In this document: piece after piece, positions 12,560-23,509 of the stretch
Layout of the letters: each line of letters opens with the position of its first letter
Numbering within the stretch: position 1 is the stretch's first letter
Origin: Istiophorus platypterus
Lineage: Eukaryota > Chordata > Actinopteri > Istiophoriformes > Istiophoridae
NCBI GenBank assembly: GCA_016859345.1
Contig: CM029134.1
Span: 27,696,060 to 27,760,059, forward strand
Length of the DNA stretch: 64,000 nt
Reading direction: 5' to 3'
Translations under genes and position numbers: made by a program
The notes under the pieces: generated by a model
Databases searched by the model: none
Told to the model about the DNA's origin: nothing
Seen by the model: the letters and a program-made list of their open reading frames with translations, nothing else

Positions 12560-13015
12560 CGTTCATTTTTTCATTTTTTCAGACCACAGTTTCTTGAATT
12601 ACTGGAATTACTTTAGGAAAATCATTCCTATGGAATCATGTTACAGCATTTCTCAATCATTTCTCTAACACAATCCATGCATTATTTTCACAGAATCCTG
12701 GTTTATGCAAAAATAAAATAAAATAAATCAAAGCTACTTCACTGTAAGTAATGATCCATATTGTAATGCTGCCTCTTAGTTGACTGTTTTAGGTCAGTGT
12801 ATTCTGACTAATAAAGTCTTCCTTTTGGTAGACTCTGGTCCCAGAGTAGATCTTGAGATGAGGATCAGGTGTTTTGTTGAATTAGTGTATTTTGAATATG
12901 AGATTTACTGGTGTGATGAGCTTCATGATGGTAAAGAATTTGTGTGTGAAGAATTTAAAAATGCAACTCAGCATGAAGAAATGTGGGGTAGCAATTATAA
13001 AATAATGTAGGCAGA
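12560..13015 (+). repeat. dispersed repeat containing exon-like module, copy A
   Basis: The module at 12793-13006 begins after TTTTAG with GTCAGTGTATTCTGAC and reads QCILTNKVFLLVDSGPRVDL, close to copy B (21077-21280, minus). It has diverged by indels, so it is 214 bp and the end of the frame differs. The upstream 230 bp also resembles the corresponding part of copies C (29465-30165) and D (40757-41290). It is open for 76 codons from 12780. Confidence 0.5.
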
Positions 13016-13834
13016 AACTGTGCAGTGTAAGTTATATGTGTAAATTAGAACTAAAATAAATATTGGATCATATGTGGTCAGGACATAAATGAGGTTTGTT
13101 ACTGATGAGAATCATAATCTTTCTTATGTTCCCTATCATATCCTGGATATGATTATATGATAATCCTAAGTATTAACTGAGGCTAATGTGCATGTAAACC
13201 TACCAATTGATGATTAATGAAGGACGTTGAATAACATTGAATTTTAAATAAGATAAATGATATCATAAAAGTATTATGATGGTTATAGCATAATGAAAAG
13301 ATCAGTCTCGTAAGGGGTGTCTGGCCTAGGGCAAAACATGTCTTGGATGGCTTCTGTCTAGGATGGCTCCGTCAGACTGATCATTTCGTTGCAATCTAAG
13401 ATTCAACGGATCCTTTACAGTATATGAAAACATGTTTGTGTTTTTCCATAGCAGTGTTGTGAGTTAGTGAAAATTCAGGAAAGCCACACCCAGCAGGGTG
13501 CATTTCTGTTGGTTTAAGTATCGCATATGGGGAAGGGTAGGTTTGTGTGTGTTCTTGGCCAATCCTTCCTGAGAAATCTGTACAGAGTTTCAGCAGTCTT
13601 TTCACCTCAGGTGTGTGTAATGTGGGATAAGCTTTTACCTGTAGACACCTCCTCCACTGACACACACTTTGACACAGTTCCTTTTTTCTCAGTAAATATA
13701 TTTGTAATGGGACTATTGTAATGAAATCTTCAACAAGTGTCAGCAACAACCCATGCAATCCACATGCAAAGAAATCAAACCATAGATGTCCATAAATTAA
13801 CTTATGTATAATAATATGAAATGACACAGGGAAA

Positions 13835-14710
13835 AAGTATTAAACACATGAAGAATGGGAGGTGCAAAAACGCAAAAAACGTCTCATTACCAAGGTGTCA
13901 CACAAGAAACATCTCATGAATGGTAAAAGCAAAGAGCTCTCTCAAGACCTTCGCAACCTTATTTTGCAAAACATGCTGATGGCATTGGTTACAGAAGGAT
14001 TTTTAAACTTTGAATGTTCCAGTGAGCACTGTTGGGGCGATAATCCAGAAGTGGAAAGAGCATCATTTCACCATGAAGCGGCCACGACCAGGGGCTTCTA
14101 GCAAGATTTCTGACAGAGGAGTGAAAAGATTAATCAGAAGGGTTGTCCAAGATCCAAGGACCACTAGTGGAGCGCTTCAGAAAGACCTTGAATTAGCAGG
14201 TACAATTGTTGCAGAAAAAAATAAGTAATGTACTCAACCGCCATGGCCTGTATGCACGCTACTCGCCACACTAGACACCATTGCTAAAGAAAAAGCATGT
14301 TGAAGCTCGTTTGAAGTTTGCTGCACAACATTTGGACAAGCCTGTGAAATACTGGGAGAATATAGTCTGGTCAGAGACAATGATCCCAAACACACAGCCA
14401 AGGAAACTCGCAATTGGTTTGAGAGAAAATAAAGCTGCTAGAATGGCCCAGACAATCACCTGACTTGAATCAAATTGAAAATCTATGGAAAGAACTAAAG
14501 ATCAGAGTTCATAGAAGAGGCCCAAAGAACCTTCAGGATTTGAAGACTGTTTGTGTGGAAGAATGGGCCAAAATCACACCTGAACAATGCATGTGACTAG
14601 TCTCTCTATACAGGAGGCGTCTTGAAGCTGTAATTGCCAACGAAGGCTTTTGTATGAAGTATTAAATAAATTTCTGTGTGTGCTTACTTTTGTTCTAAGC
14701 AATGTATAAA
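13835..14710 (+). mobile_element. Tc1-like element, internally deleted transposase pseudogene
   Basis: Plus-strand frames give KELSQDLRNLIL (DNA-binding domain), KRPRPGASSKISDRGVKRLI with RRVVQDPRTTSGALQKDLEL (bipartite HTH), and KKKHVEARLKFAAQHLDKPV with YWENIVWSE (start of the DDE catalytic core). The frame then jumps to TMIPNTQPRK and an SPDLN-like block, so most of the DDE core is deleted. Frame shifts at about 14000 and 14230 also break it. Not active. Confidence 0.88.
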
Positions 14711-14974
14711 ATTAAAAACAATTTGACCACAGAAAATCAAGGAGTAGTCTCTGAGAGTGTCAACACTTAGCATGAATTGGCAGGAACAGTAAGTTTGACT
14801 ATTATTAAGTAATGTAGAAATGTTCATAAAAAATATCTAGTTTGATAAAGGTCAGAGAATATCTGGCAAAAGTATTTTATTCATGAGTTACTCAGAAGTA
14901 ATTTCTGTGTAGCTATACACAAAGTAGCTATACATCTTGGCAAATATAACTAATGAGCAAAAAAAGGGAAGGGG

Positions 14975-15100
14975 CAGCAAGGTAGTGCAGCTCTTAACTC
15001 TGTTGTGCTTGCCTCTCATCCAATGTCAGCTGGCACTGGCTTGGGGGTTAGCCCCCCACAACCCGCGAAGGATATGCAGTAGAGCTAATTGATGAATGTA
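14975..15100 (+). mobile_element. short SINE-like repeat, internally deleted
   Basis: The head GGGCAGCAAGGTAGTGCAG joins directly to the tail CCAATGTCAGCTGGCACTGG, then CCCCCCACAACCCGCGAAGG. These are the two ends of a common teleost repeat whose middle is missing here. Confidence 0.5.
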
Positions 15101-15339
15101 TAAGGCAAAGGGGAAGATATTACAGTGATTCCACAAAATAAACTGATGATTTAACACCTTTTTAAACTGGAAGTATTGAATGGAAGTGGGAACTTCTACA
15201 CTGTACAGAGACATAAAAAAAGTTCTGGCACTCCTGGTCAGAATTTCTGTCACTGTAAGCAAGTAAAAGATGTATTGATTCCTAAAATGCATTAAGTTAG
15301 AGATGACACAGTTATTTCTTTAACTTTTTTTTTCATTTC

Positions 15340-16190
15340 CACACTTTCAAATTAAGGGCCCAAAACAAAGGATTGTTTGGTCAGCACTTAGTAACCAAAC
15401 CCTTATAGTTTTGTGAGACTCTTGGTCTATCTTGAATGCACCACTCTTTTGAGGTTAGTCCCCAATTCTTCCATGATGTTTAAGTTGGGGAACTGTGAGG
15501 GCCATCGCAAAATCTTTAGCTTGTGGCTCGTCACGTAGTCTATTTGGATTTTCAGGGGTTTTTAGGATCATTATCCTTTTGTAGAAGCCAGTCTCTTTTC
15601 ATCGTTTCATCTTTTTTATAAATAGTATGATGTTTACTTCCAGAATTCGCTGTTATTTGATTTAATCAATTCTTCCCATTCTTCCAGTGTAATGATCTCT
15701 GTGCCGCAGGCTGCAATGCAAGCCCCAAAGCATGATCTATCCACAAGGTTTTTTCTTTTCATTAAATTCTGAACTGTTTTTTCTCCAAACATAATTTTGC
15801 TCATTGTGGCTAAAAAGTTCTGTTTTAACTTCATCACTGTACAGGATTTTCAAAAATGCATCAGGCTTGTTTAGATGTCGCTTTGTAAATTTCTAATGTT
15901 GAAGCTTTGTGGTGCGGACGCAGGAAAGGTTTTCTTCTGCCGACTCTTTCATGAAGATCATATTTGTGCAGGTATTGCTGTACAGTAGAACAGTGCACCA
16001 CTACTCCAGAGTCTGATAAATCTTTCTGAATGTCTTTTGGAGTGAAACAGGGGTTCTGATTAACCTTTCTAGCAATCCTACAACTGATCTGGCTCATTTT
16101 TTTTTATGAAAAAAGGGTTTCTTCTGTCTTCCAGACTTGGGGGGGATGGTCTACTTCAACTATCCCTTGACTTCTGTATTTGTTTATTAG
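15340..16190 (-). mobile_element. Tc1-like element, transposase pseudogene
   Basis: The minus strand encodes the Tc1 HTH region: RIARKVNQNPCFTPKDIQKD, then STVQQYLHKYDLHERVGRRK. Further along are a broken catalytic part and the region homologous to 19100-19500 and 46950-47450. Multiple stops and frame shifts are present. Same subfamily as 19045-19680, 46885-48235 and 57290-58145. Confidence 0.85.
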
Positions 16191-17500
16191 GGGACATATC
16201 TTAAATACCAGATATATTAATATGTGAATTTGCTGTTATTATAGTTGGTACGACTCAAGCATCCAGAATTATTTTGAGGCATCAGAAAATCACTGAGGCT
16301 CCAGATTAGACCATGGAAATGCATTTTTAGAGATGCTCAGTTCATGACATGGTAGTATGGAAGATGTAATTGCCCTATGGGACTTTTACTGGATCGATTA
16401 AAAAAAAAAAAAAAATAGACAGAGAGCCTGTTTACGTATAGCTAAAATCATGTAAATGAGATGTTTTTATTTTTGATCTCATTTTATTGTGACAGGGAAT
16501 CTTACTGTACTTCTTATTGGTATTCACCTGTTAATCTATTTTTAGATTCACAGCGGTTAGTGATAATGTCTCCCCAGAAACCCACAAATGATATCCACTT
16601 TTCACATAACTGACAGACCCATTCCCTTCAAAGAGGGGAAATCATGGAGAGACTCTGGCTGCAGTTATTGTTTAACATTATGCTAATTATTTCACCAACT
16701 TTCTGATGTGATGAAATTGAATAATTTAAAAAACTGTTCGGAACTTTCATTTTCAAGAATTACTAACATTGCTAGTACAATATTAGAAATTCTTGAATGA
16801 ACACCAGAGAGTTGATAGGAGTTTGACCAAAATACATTCTGACAAAAGTGAGCAACAGTAGTCATAGCAGTCATTAAATAATAAGAATATACCACCTGTT
16901 TAAATCAAAAGCTTACAGTCTGCAGCCCACACTACTCCTACACTACATTAGTAGTGGAAATATAAACTGTCGTCAACACACTAGTTAATGTTCTGATAAA
17001 TATACATTAAATACATTGTTGCAGATGTTTCTGAAGGGACTCATTCATAAAGTTTTTTTCCAACTTTGGCCTGCTACTTTAATTAATTACAGCAAAGTGA
17101 AGGTACAATGTGCTCAATTTATCATTTACTTTTAACCTGCGGAGATATATTGGATAAATCCTGATATACAGCAAGGGTTCTTTCCTGACTTTGTGCCCTC
17201 TTTTCCTTGGTGGCATCCAATAATAAACTTTTCTTATATTTACATACAGTTTTTACATATGCATCAGCACTAAGAAGAACTGTATAGAATCCAAACCAAA
17301 AAGAGACATGTGAACAGTATGAAACAAACCAGCATGTAAAACAGTTTATTTATTTAATCTGATGATGCGAGGAAGCATTTGATCAGATTGTGAGATACAG
17401 TTTTAGTGTTGTAACTGGTCAAGGTGTGAAATTCATTAAAAGAAATAGTTTTTTATATCCTGTTGTTTAATTGAACTCACTGTGTAACAAAGTATCATAT
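16191..17500. other. non-coding DNA, no gene recognised
   Basis: AT-rich, with a poly-A run near 16400. There is no supportable exon, RNA or repeat family. The minus-strand 67-codon frame at 16692-16895 has no recognisable features. Confidence 0.5.
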
Positions 17501-17504
17501 TTAA

Positions 17505-17940
17505 TATGCTTCAAATTATCAAAATCTTATCAACAAGAACATTTACTTGAGGTAATAATACACAAATCATTGTGTTCTTGTCCATATTGAAAACATCATT
17601 CAAACCTTTACAGTGTAGATTTGAAAAACTATGTAAACCCTAAAGCTAATGATATCAACATAAACAAATTGAAGTCAGGATTTATCACACCTTGAGTCCA
17701 GTAAATGAAAGTTGGAAGTGTGAGTTAGAGCTACTTTGACTTAAAAATTTGAAGTTTGCTAGTCAAAAGAAGAATCTGCCTCATAAAAAAAAAAGATCTC
17801 AGAAGACTAAATATCAAGAATAGTTGATTTGCCTGAAGATGTGAAGTACAAAGTCATCTCAAAGAGTTTAGATATTTAACAGTCCACAGTCAGATAAACT
17901 GTCTATAGATGGAGATGATTCAGTTCATTGGCTTCTCCCG
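17505..17940 (+). mobile_element. Tc1/mariner 5'-part fragment
   Basis: Similar to 61990-62340: both contain an ACACAAATCATTGT box, GCATCATTCAAAC-like segments, GTTGATTTGC and a TTTCAAAGAGT/CTCAAAGAGT block. It is therefore a left-end fragment of the family represented by 61881-63303. The transposase core is absent. Confidence 0.6.
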
Positions 17941-19044
17941 CTGCTCAATGGCCGCAGCTTTTATTCATAGTATAGAGCCTTTGCAGCTTCCTGCCGATGC
18001 TGTGTGTGTGTGCACATGTGAGACAGCCACATTGGTTTTGTCATACAGACCAGAACACAGATGACAGAAGTGTGTCTGTAAAACTCTGTTTCATACTTGT
18101 TCATCAAGCAGAATGAAAAGTGAGTCTGTTTAATGCTTTTACATGGACAAATCATGCGGTAAAATCAGGTTGACATCTGACATCTGTCCTATAAACACAC
18201 ATACTTCATGGATGAATATGTGACGCTGTGGTGCTTCTGGAGCAAGATGGCCTGTGTTCCTCTCTGCATACTGTAACTGCACCACCTTGTGGCCACTAAT
18301 CATAATTCTGTCATTTTCTCTTGGCAGTAGGAGTCTCCAAACTATGCTGCCTTTCATGGTACATGGAAGATCAGTGTTTAATACTTTATTTTACACTGTT
18401 CAGATCTGCATGTTTCAGACAAACTCTGTTTAAGCTCCAGTAAAATATCGACACTGTATGAGCTCATGATTCACACAGGTCAGTAATCCCAGCCCAGATG
18501 TGAATGTTTTTGTATTTTTACTAATATTTTTTCCATTAATAATAGTAACTACAATTAAATTTTTGTGACTCAAATTTTTAAAAAAGAAACAAAATTTTTT
18601 TATTTTGCACAATGTAGTGAGTGTACAGTGTGTGTTGACGAAGATGGTGCACACCACCCAGATAAATGCTCCCTTCTCCACAGTTGGTCAGGTTGGGTCT
18701 CCTACCTCTGTCCTCTTGGCAGCCTGGTTCTGATGTTTCTGCTCACTCACATTGTCTCAAACCTTCTGTGTACAGTCCCTCAGTCTCTACACTCTCTACC
18801 TAGGCTTTTAGTTTAAAAATCTGAAGATGTCTAAGATATACCAACCATACATAGAGTAGTGAGTCCCCTTTCTCTTTTTTTCATGTTTTCTTTATGTTGC
18901 ATTATTCTAAAATTATTTGCATTCTTTTTTTCCCCCATCAACCTACATTTGATATCTCACAATGACAATTTTAGATGTTTTTTCTTTCCTTCCTTCCTTC
19001 CTTCCTTTTTTTTTGCAAATTTAATAAAAAGGAAAAACTGAAAT
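17941..19044. other. non-coding DNA, no gene recognised
   Basis: The frames here are short and without motifs. (TTCC)n and poly-T runs lie at 18975-19012. Nothing supportable as a gene was seen. Confidence 0.5.
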
Positions 19045-19680
19045 ATCACAAGGACAAACTGAAATGAAAAAGTTTGGGGCCCCCAGGGCAAAATTTCTAT
19101 TACTGTGAATAACTAAGCGATTAAAAGATCAGCTGGCTTCCAAAAGGCATAAAGTTTAAAAAGCCAGTAATTATTAACAACCCCTCTGGCAAGTATTGCC
19201 AAAAGGCATTCAATCAAAAGGCTTCTAGTTGTAAAAAATTCTTGGTCCATCTTGCATGCACTGCTCTTTTGAGGTCTGTCCACAGATTTCTGATGATGCT
19301 TAGGTAGGGGGATTGTGAAGGCCATGGCAAAACCTTCAGTTTCCTGTTGTAGAGGCCTCCTCTTTTCATCTTCAGCTTTTTTACAGATGGTGTGATGTTT
19401 GTTCCCAGAATTTGCTGGTATTTAATTGGATCCATTTTTCCCTCTTTCAGTAAAACATTCCCTGTGACACTAGCTGCACACAAACCCAAAGCATGATCAA
19501 ACCACCCCTATGAATTGCCTCTCTAGAGGTCCTACCAGCAATATTTTTCTTCAGAAATGTTCGTTTTCTTGGCTGTGTGTGGGTCATTGTCCTGATGTAA
19601 GGAGAACCTTTGTCCCAGTCTGAGTTCTTTAGTGCTCTATACCAAGTTTTCATTAAGGATATCTCAATACTTTGCTTGGT
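19045..19680 (-). mobile_element. Tc1-like element fragment
   Basis: The left end GAAAAAGTTTGGGGCCCCCA is followed by CAAAATTTCTATTACTGTGA. The minus strand then encodes broken transposase: PWPSQSPYLSIIRNLWTDLK (the SPDLNPIENLW block around the third catalytic residue) and INGKNI-type remnants. It is truncated at 19680, where a different Tc1 family begins. Confidence 0.85.
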
Positions 19681-20640
19681 TCAAATTTATCTAGAGTCAG
19701 AAGAAAATGTATATGAACCCTTTGGAATGATCTAGTTTTCTGTGAAATGTGATCTAATCTTCATCTTAGTCACAACCACAGATAGACACAATGTGCTTAA
19801 GTTAATAACACACAAACAATTATAATCTCGTACATCTTTATTGATCACACCCATTATACAGTAAGATTGCTGGAGGAAAAGGTCAGTGAACCATTGGATT
19901 CAATAAATGGTTAAACCTCAGCAATAACCTCAAACCAACACTTACTATAGATGTGGATCAACCTTAGGCTGAATTTTGGACCAATCTTCCTACAGAACTG
20001 CTTCAGCTCAGTCATAGTCTTAGGATGTCCGGTGTGAACGTCTCTCTGAGCTCATTCAAAAGTTTCTCTGATGCGGTTAAGGTCAGGGCTCTGACTGACC
20101 CAATCCAGATGGGGGATTTTCTTTGTTCAGAGTCATTCTGTAGTAGATATACTTCAATGTTTAGTCATTGTCCAGCTGCATCACACAACTTCTGAGTTTC
20201 AGCTGTTAGAAGCCACCCTGACATTATCCTGTAAGAACCTGGATGAACTTGGGAGTTCATGTTCCAATGGATGATGGTTAGGTGTACAGGTCAGGCAGCA
20301 AAGCCCCAAGTCATGATTCTCCCTCCACCGTACTTCACCGCTGGGATAATGTTTTCATGTTGGTGTGCAGTAATCTTTTTATGCCATACGTAGTGCTGAG
20401 TGTTCTTTCCAAACTATTCAATCTTAGTGTCATCACTCAACAAAAAGTTGATCTTTGACAAAATTCAGGCACAAAGTGATGTTATTTGTAGAGAGCAGCA
20501 GCTTCCCCTGTAGTTTTCTTCCAGGGACACCAGGCTCCATGCTCCATGATGTGTGTATGCTGACTCATGAACAGATATATAAGTTCCAATGATTCCTTTA
20601 AGGTTTCATCTGTTAGCCAAGGTGTCCTTTTTTTTTCCCC
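19681..20640 (-). mobile_element. Tc1/mariner element, near-identical to part of 61881-63303
   Basis: About 19930-20420 is almost base-for-base the reverse complement of 62540-63015. Shared stretches include CGTCTCTCTGAGCTCATTC and CAGATGGGGGATTTTCTTTG. The minus strand carries a broken transposase. The very high similarity suggests recent common activity. Confidence 0.85.
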
Positions 20641-21049
20641 CCTCTCTGAGCATTTTTGAATTTTGCCACTGGAGTCATCTTAGCTTGTTGTCAGTTCCAC
20701 CAAAGTGATATTTCCCCTTTAAACCCCTCAGATGTTTTTGTATTAATAACTGTCTGAGACCCAAATAAGTAAATTGATCCAATATTTCACAAAGATCTCT
20801 TTTCCCTTCATCTTTGATGAATCACCTGACGACCCCTCAGATTTATCTGGTGACCCTTTGGAGGGGCCCAACCCCTAGCTTGGGAACCAGTGGACTTAAC
20901 TATCTACCTGGAACAAGCAGCTCCAACAGTCAAATGCTGCTGAAGCCTCCATGACTCAGGATTAATAATCTGATCATGTCCAATATAATCAGAGATGAGT
21001 CACAGGAGACAGGGTACTGCACAATCAAGTACTTTTAATTTCATGAAGC
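20641..21049. repeat. non-coding DNA with a short interspersed repeat
   Basis: The segment 20735-20900 contains GGGCCCAACCCCTAGCTTGG and GAACCAGTGG. This resembles the 'ttcccaacc...gggaaccac' repeats also seen near 31075-31145 and 32800-33000. No gene was seen. Confidence 0.4.
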
Positions 21050-21076
21050 TGATAAGACCTCTGTACATCTACTTAC

Positions 21077-21280
21077 AGTTTTTAATAACTGCTACCCCAC
21101 ATTTCTCTCTCCAAAGCTCCTTTTTAAAAACTCTATAAATACTTCTCTTTACCAACATATAGCTCAGTGCAACAGTTAATCTCATATTCAAAATGCACTG
21201 ATGCAACAAAACCATCTCAGGATCAACTCTCGGGTCAGAATCTACCAACAGGAAAACTTTGTTAGTCAGAATACACTGAC
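21077..21280 (-). other. exon-like open module, best copy (B) of a dispersed sequence, unidentified
   Basis: On the minus strand a 204-bp segment is flanked by TTTTAG (acceptor-like, AG at 21281-21282) and GTAAGT (donor-like, 21071-21076). It is open in one frame, taking 2 nt at the start and leaving 1 nt at the end, so it is a symmetric phase-1 unit. The frame reads QCILTNKVFLLVDSDPRVDP then EMVLLHQCILNMRLTVALSY and ends in KCGVAVIKN. Related copies are at 12793-13006 and 29984-30155, both plus strand, so it belongs to a duplicated sequence. I do not recognise the protein. It could be an exon of a duplicated and decayed gene or part of an uncatalogued repeat. Confidence 0.4.
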
Positions 21281-21804
21281 CTAAAATACACAACTAATAG
21301 GTAGCGTTACAATATGGATCATTACTTTCTTTGAAGTAGTAGATTTATTATATCTTATTTTTGCATAAACCAAAATTCTATTACATCAACAACAGGAGCA
21401 CTTCATTACTACGTGGCTTGTGCTTATTTTATTTTATTTTATTTTTTATTTTATTTGGGGTTGGCTGAGTTTCAGTGAGGAAATGTAATAAATTTTGAAA
21501 AGAGGAAATTTACGTTACTAATAATAAAAACACAGGATATGATTATAAATTCAGGCAATTTTTTCTACTGCATTCTAATCCCGACCTACAGTAAATGACA
21601 ATGTATTCAAATATTTCTTTATTTATTAAGTTTATTTAACAGTGTGAAATAATTATATTATATTACATCATACACAGGCTCTTCACATCACAGCCCCTGA
21701 GCAGTTAGGAGAACAAGAGGTTGTGTCTGTACAAACCTAGAGCGTTATTGCACACCCCGAACTGGACCAGGGCCGGATATATAGTACATTAATTTGCTGA
21801 TAAG
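21281..21804. other. non-coding DNA next to mir-145
   Basis: About 21281-21400 continues the repeat unit of copy B. A TTTTA-rich run follows at 21430-21460. The 3' flank of mir-145 (21660-21800) is less AT-rich and may be part of the primary transcript. No ORF was seen. Confidence 0.4.
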
Positions 21805-21890
21805 CCCCACCCCCAAGAACAGTATTTCCAGGAATCCCCCTTTCTGATAGGTCAAGGGATTCCTGGGAAAACTGGACCCCAGGAGAGAGG
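21805..21890 (-). ncRNA. mir145: microRNA precursor mir-145
   Basis: The minus strand carries miR-145-5p at 21855-21877 (begins GTCCAGTTTTCCC, seed UCCAGUU) and miR-145-3p at 21816-21837 (begins GGATTCCTGGAAA). A loop of about 17 nt separates them, and the stem extends on both sides through G/C-rich flanks. Both arms match the vertebrate miR-145 sequences I know. Known mammalian targets include KLF4 and other factors that keep smooth muscle undifferentiated. It is the downstream member of the mir-143/145 pair. Confidence 0.97.
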
Positions 21891-22429
21891 AGAAGAAAAA
21901 CAAGAGTTCAGTAAAATCTTCCTCTTCTATTGTGATCCATCATCATCATCCCACTAACACCATTGGATCCGTTCCTCACATGCAGCAGTTCAGCGTGGGT
22001 TTCCATACTTTCCAGATATAGATTGCACATTAGAGTCTTTAAAACGGTCACATCTGTGTGTTTCTTTCTTTCTCCTGATGGTGTCATATCTAAGATGGAA
22101 TGTGGCAGAAAGAGGTCACACAGCATGTGGTAGATTTCCTTTTCTTAAAAATTTGGTATTATAATCTGATAAAGCACCATCCAGAAGGGTATATAAGATG
22201 TAATTAATAGCTTTTTTTTAAATATTAATTAATGATTTAGAAATGCTTTACAGATCATTCATAAAACATTAATAAGAACAACTTTTTAGCTTACCAGGTT
22301 TAGAGCTCTCCCTGATAAATTAGAGAGCTACAGAGATAACCAAAGTGTCAGGGTGGAGAGGGATTTTCCACAACCAGGGCTAGTGTGAGAGATTTATAAG
22401 GATCTATCAGCAGAAATGGAATATAATAT

Positions 22430-22700
22430 TCATAATTGTTTTTTTTTTTTTTTTACCATATACCTTAAACTTAAAATCCTTGTGTTTTCATTAGTTTAAA
22501 ATTTACCCTTCATATCTACATTGGGAGCAAGTCCTTTTCCATGTTGTACTACCATGTGGACAACCCAAACCCTGGCTCTAGAGAGGGCCTTTTGGGTATT
22601 CAGTTAGTTCCAATTAGCAACCTCATCGCTAGATTCCACTAACGGCTACAACTGGTCCTTTAATGTTGAATATGATCATCATTACTTCATATATATCTTA
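22430..22700 (+). repeat. non-autonomous repeat between mir-145 and mir-143
   Basis: Contains AGAGAGGGCCTTTTGGGTAT, then TTAGTTCCAATTAGCAACCT and CGCTAGATTCCACTAACGGC. I know this arrangement from common teleost interspersed repeats, where it ends CTGGTCCTTTAA as here. It sits in the spacer between the two microRNAs. Confidence 0.45.
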
Positions 22701-23029
22701 AATTGTATCAAGCAAAGTGGGGATTTTTCAAATTTTTCCCCCGTCCACATTTTGTGATGAAATTCTACAGTTTTATCTTTTTCTGTGATGTTAAGAGGAA
22801 TGATGTTCCTATACAGAGAAATGGGCAGACTGAGTGAAATCGTCCTGTCTCAGGGTGTCTCAGGGTGTCTCTGGGCTTCTATTGGCATCTCTGGGCATCT
22901 CTGGGCATCCTCCTGTCTCATCTTCCTTTGATTAATATCATTTTTCCCTGACTGAAGCAAACCAAATCCCTGGAGACCTGCCAATGGATTTGGTTTCAAG
23001 GCTTTGGACATGCTCAAATTGGTATTTCT

Positions 23030-23110
23030 GTCCTCCGTCCCGAGCTACAGTGCTTCATCTCAGACTACCAACTGACCAGAGATGCAGCACTGCACCATGG
23101 GCCACAGGGA
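23030..23110 (-). ncRNA. mir143: microRNA precursor mir-143
   Basis: The minus strand carries both mature arms of miR-143. The 5p arm is at 23075-23096 (begins GGTGCAGTGCTG). The 3p arm, which is the dominant guide, is at 23042-23062 (begins TGAGATGAAGCAC, seed GAGAUGA). A 12-nt loop (23063-23074) separates them and the arms pair in a standard precursor stem. Both arms match the vertebrate miR-143 sequences I know. miR-143 works in vascular and visceral smooth muscle, where it supports the contractile state. It lies about 1.15 kb upstream of mir-145 on the same strand, consistent with one primary transcript (Carmn/MIR143HG in mammals). Confidence 0.97.
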
Positions 23111-23509
23111 AGATCAGGGTGTCAGGTGAAGAAAACCACATAGCTGTAGCAGACAGAGCACAGTCAATAGGTCAGACAGCATACTAAATACATGTGCTGC
23201 ACACAGGGAAGTTTCTGGATGTTTTGGTGACTTAGGTGAGATGTTCCACTGGTGCCTCTGAAGGGATCTTTTCATAATGCAATCTTTTGTTTATATAAAT
23301 CACTGTATGAGTCTAATGTTATAAGGTAATTGTCAGTCTGCTCAGGAAAGTATTTGGCTCTTCCACTTCACAGACTTTCACTAATCACTGTGTTGACCAT
23401 GTTTTATGATCCATTATTTATTTAAAAACTATATGTTTCTTAATTCTACAATTCACAGTGTGCACACACACACGCACACACACACACACACACACTAATT
23501 TTAGATTAG

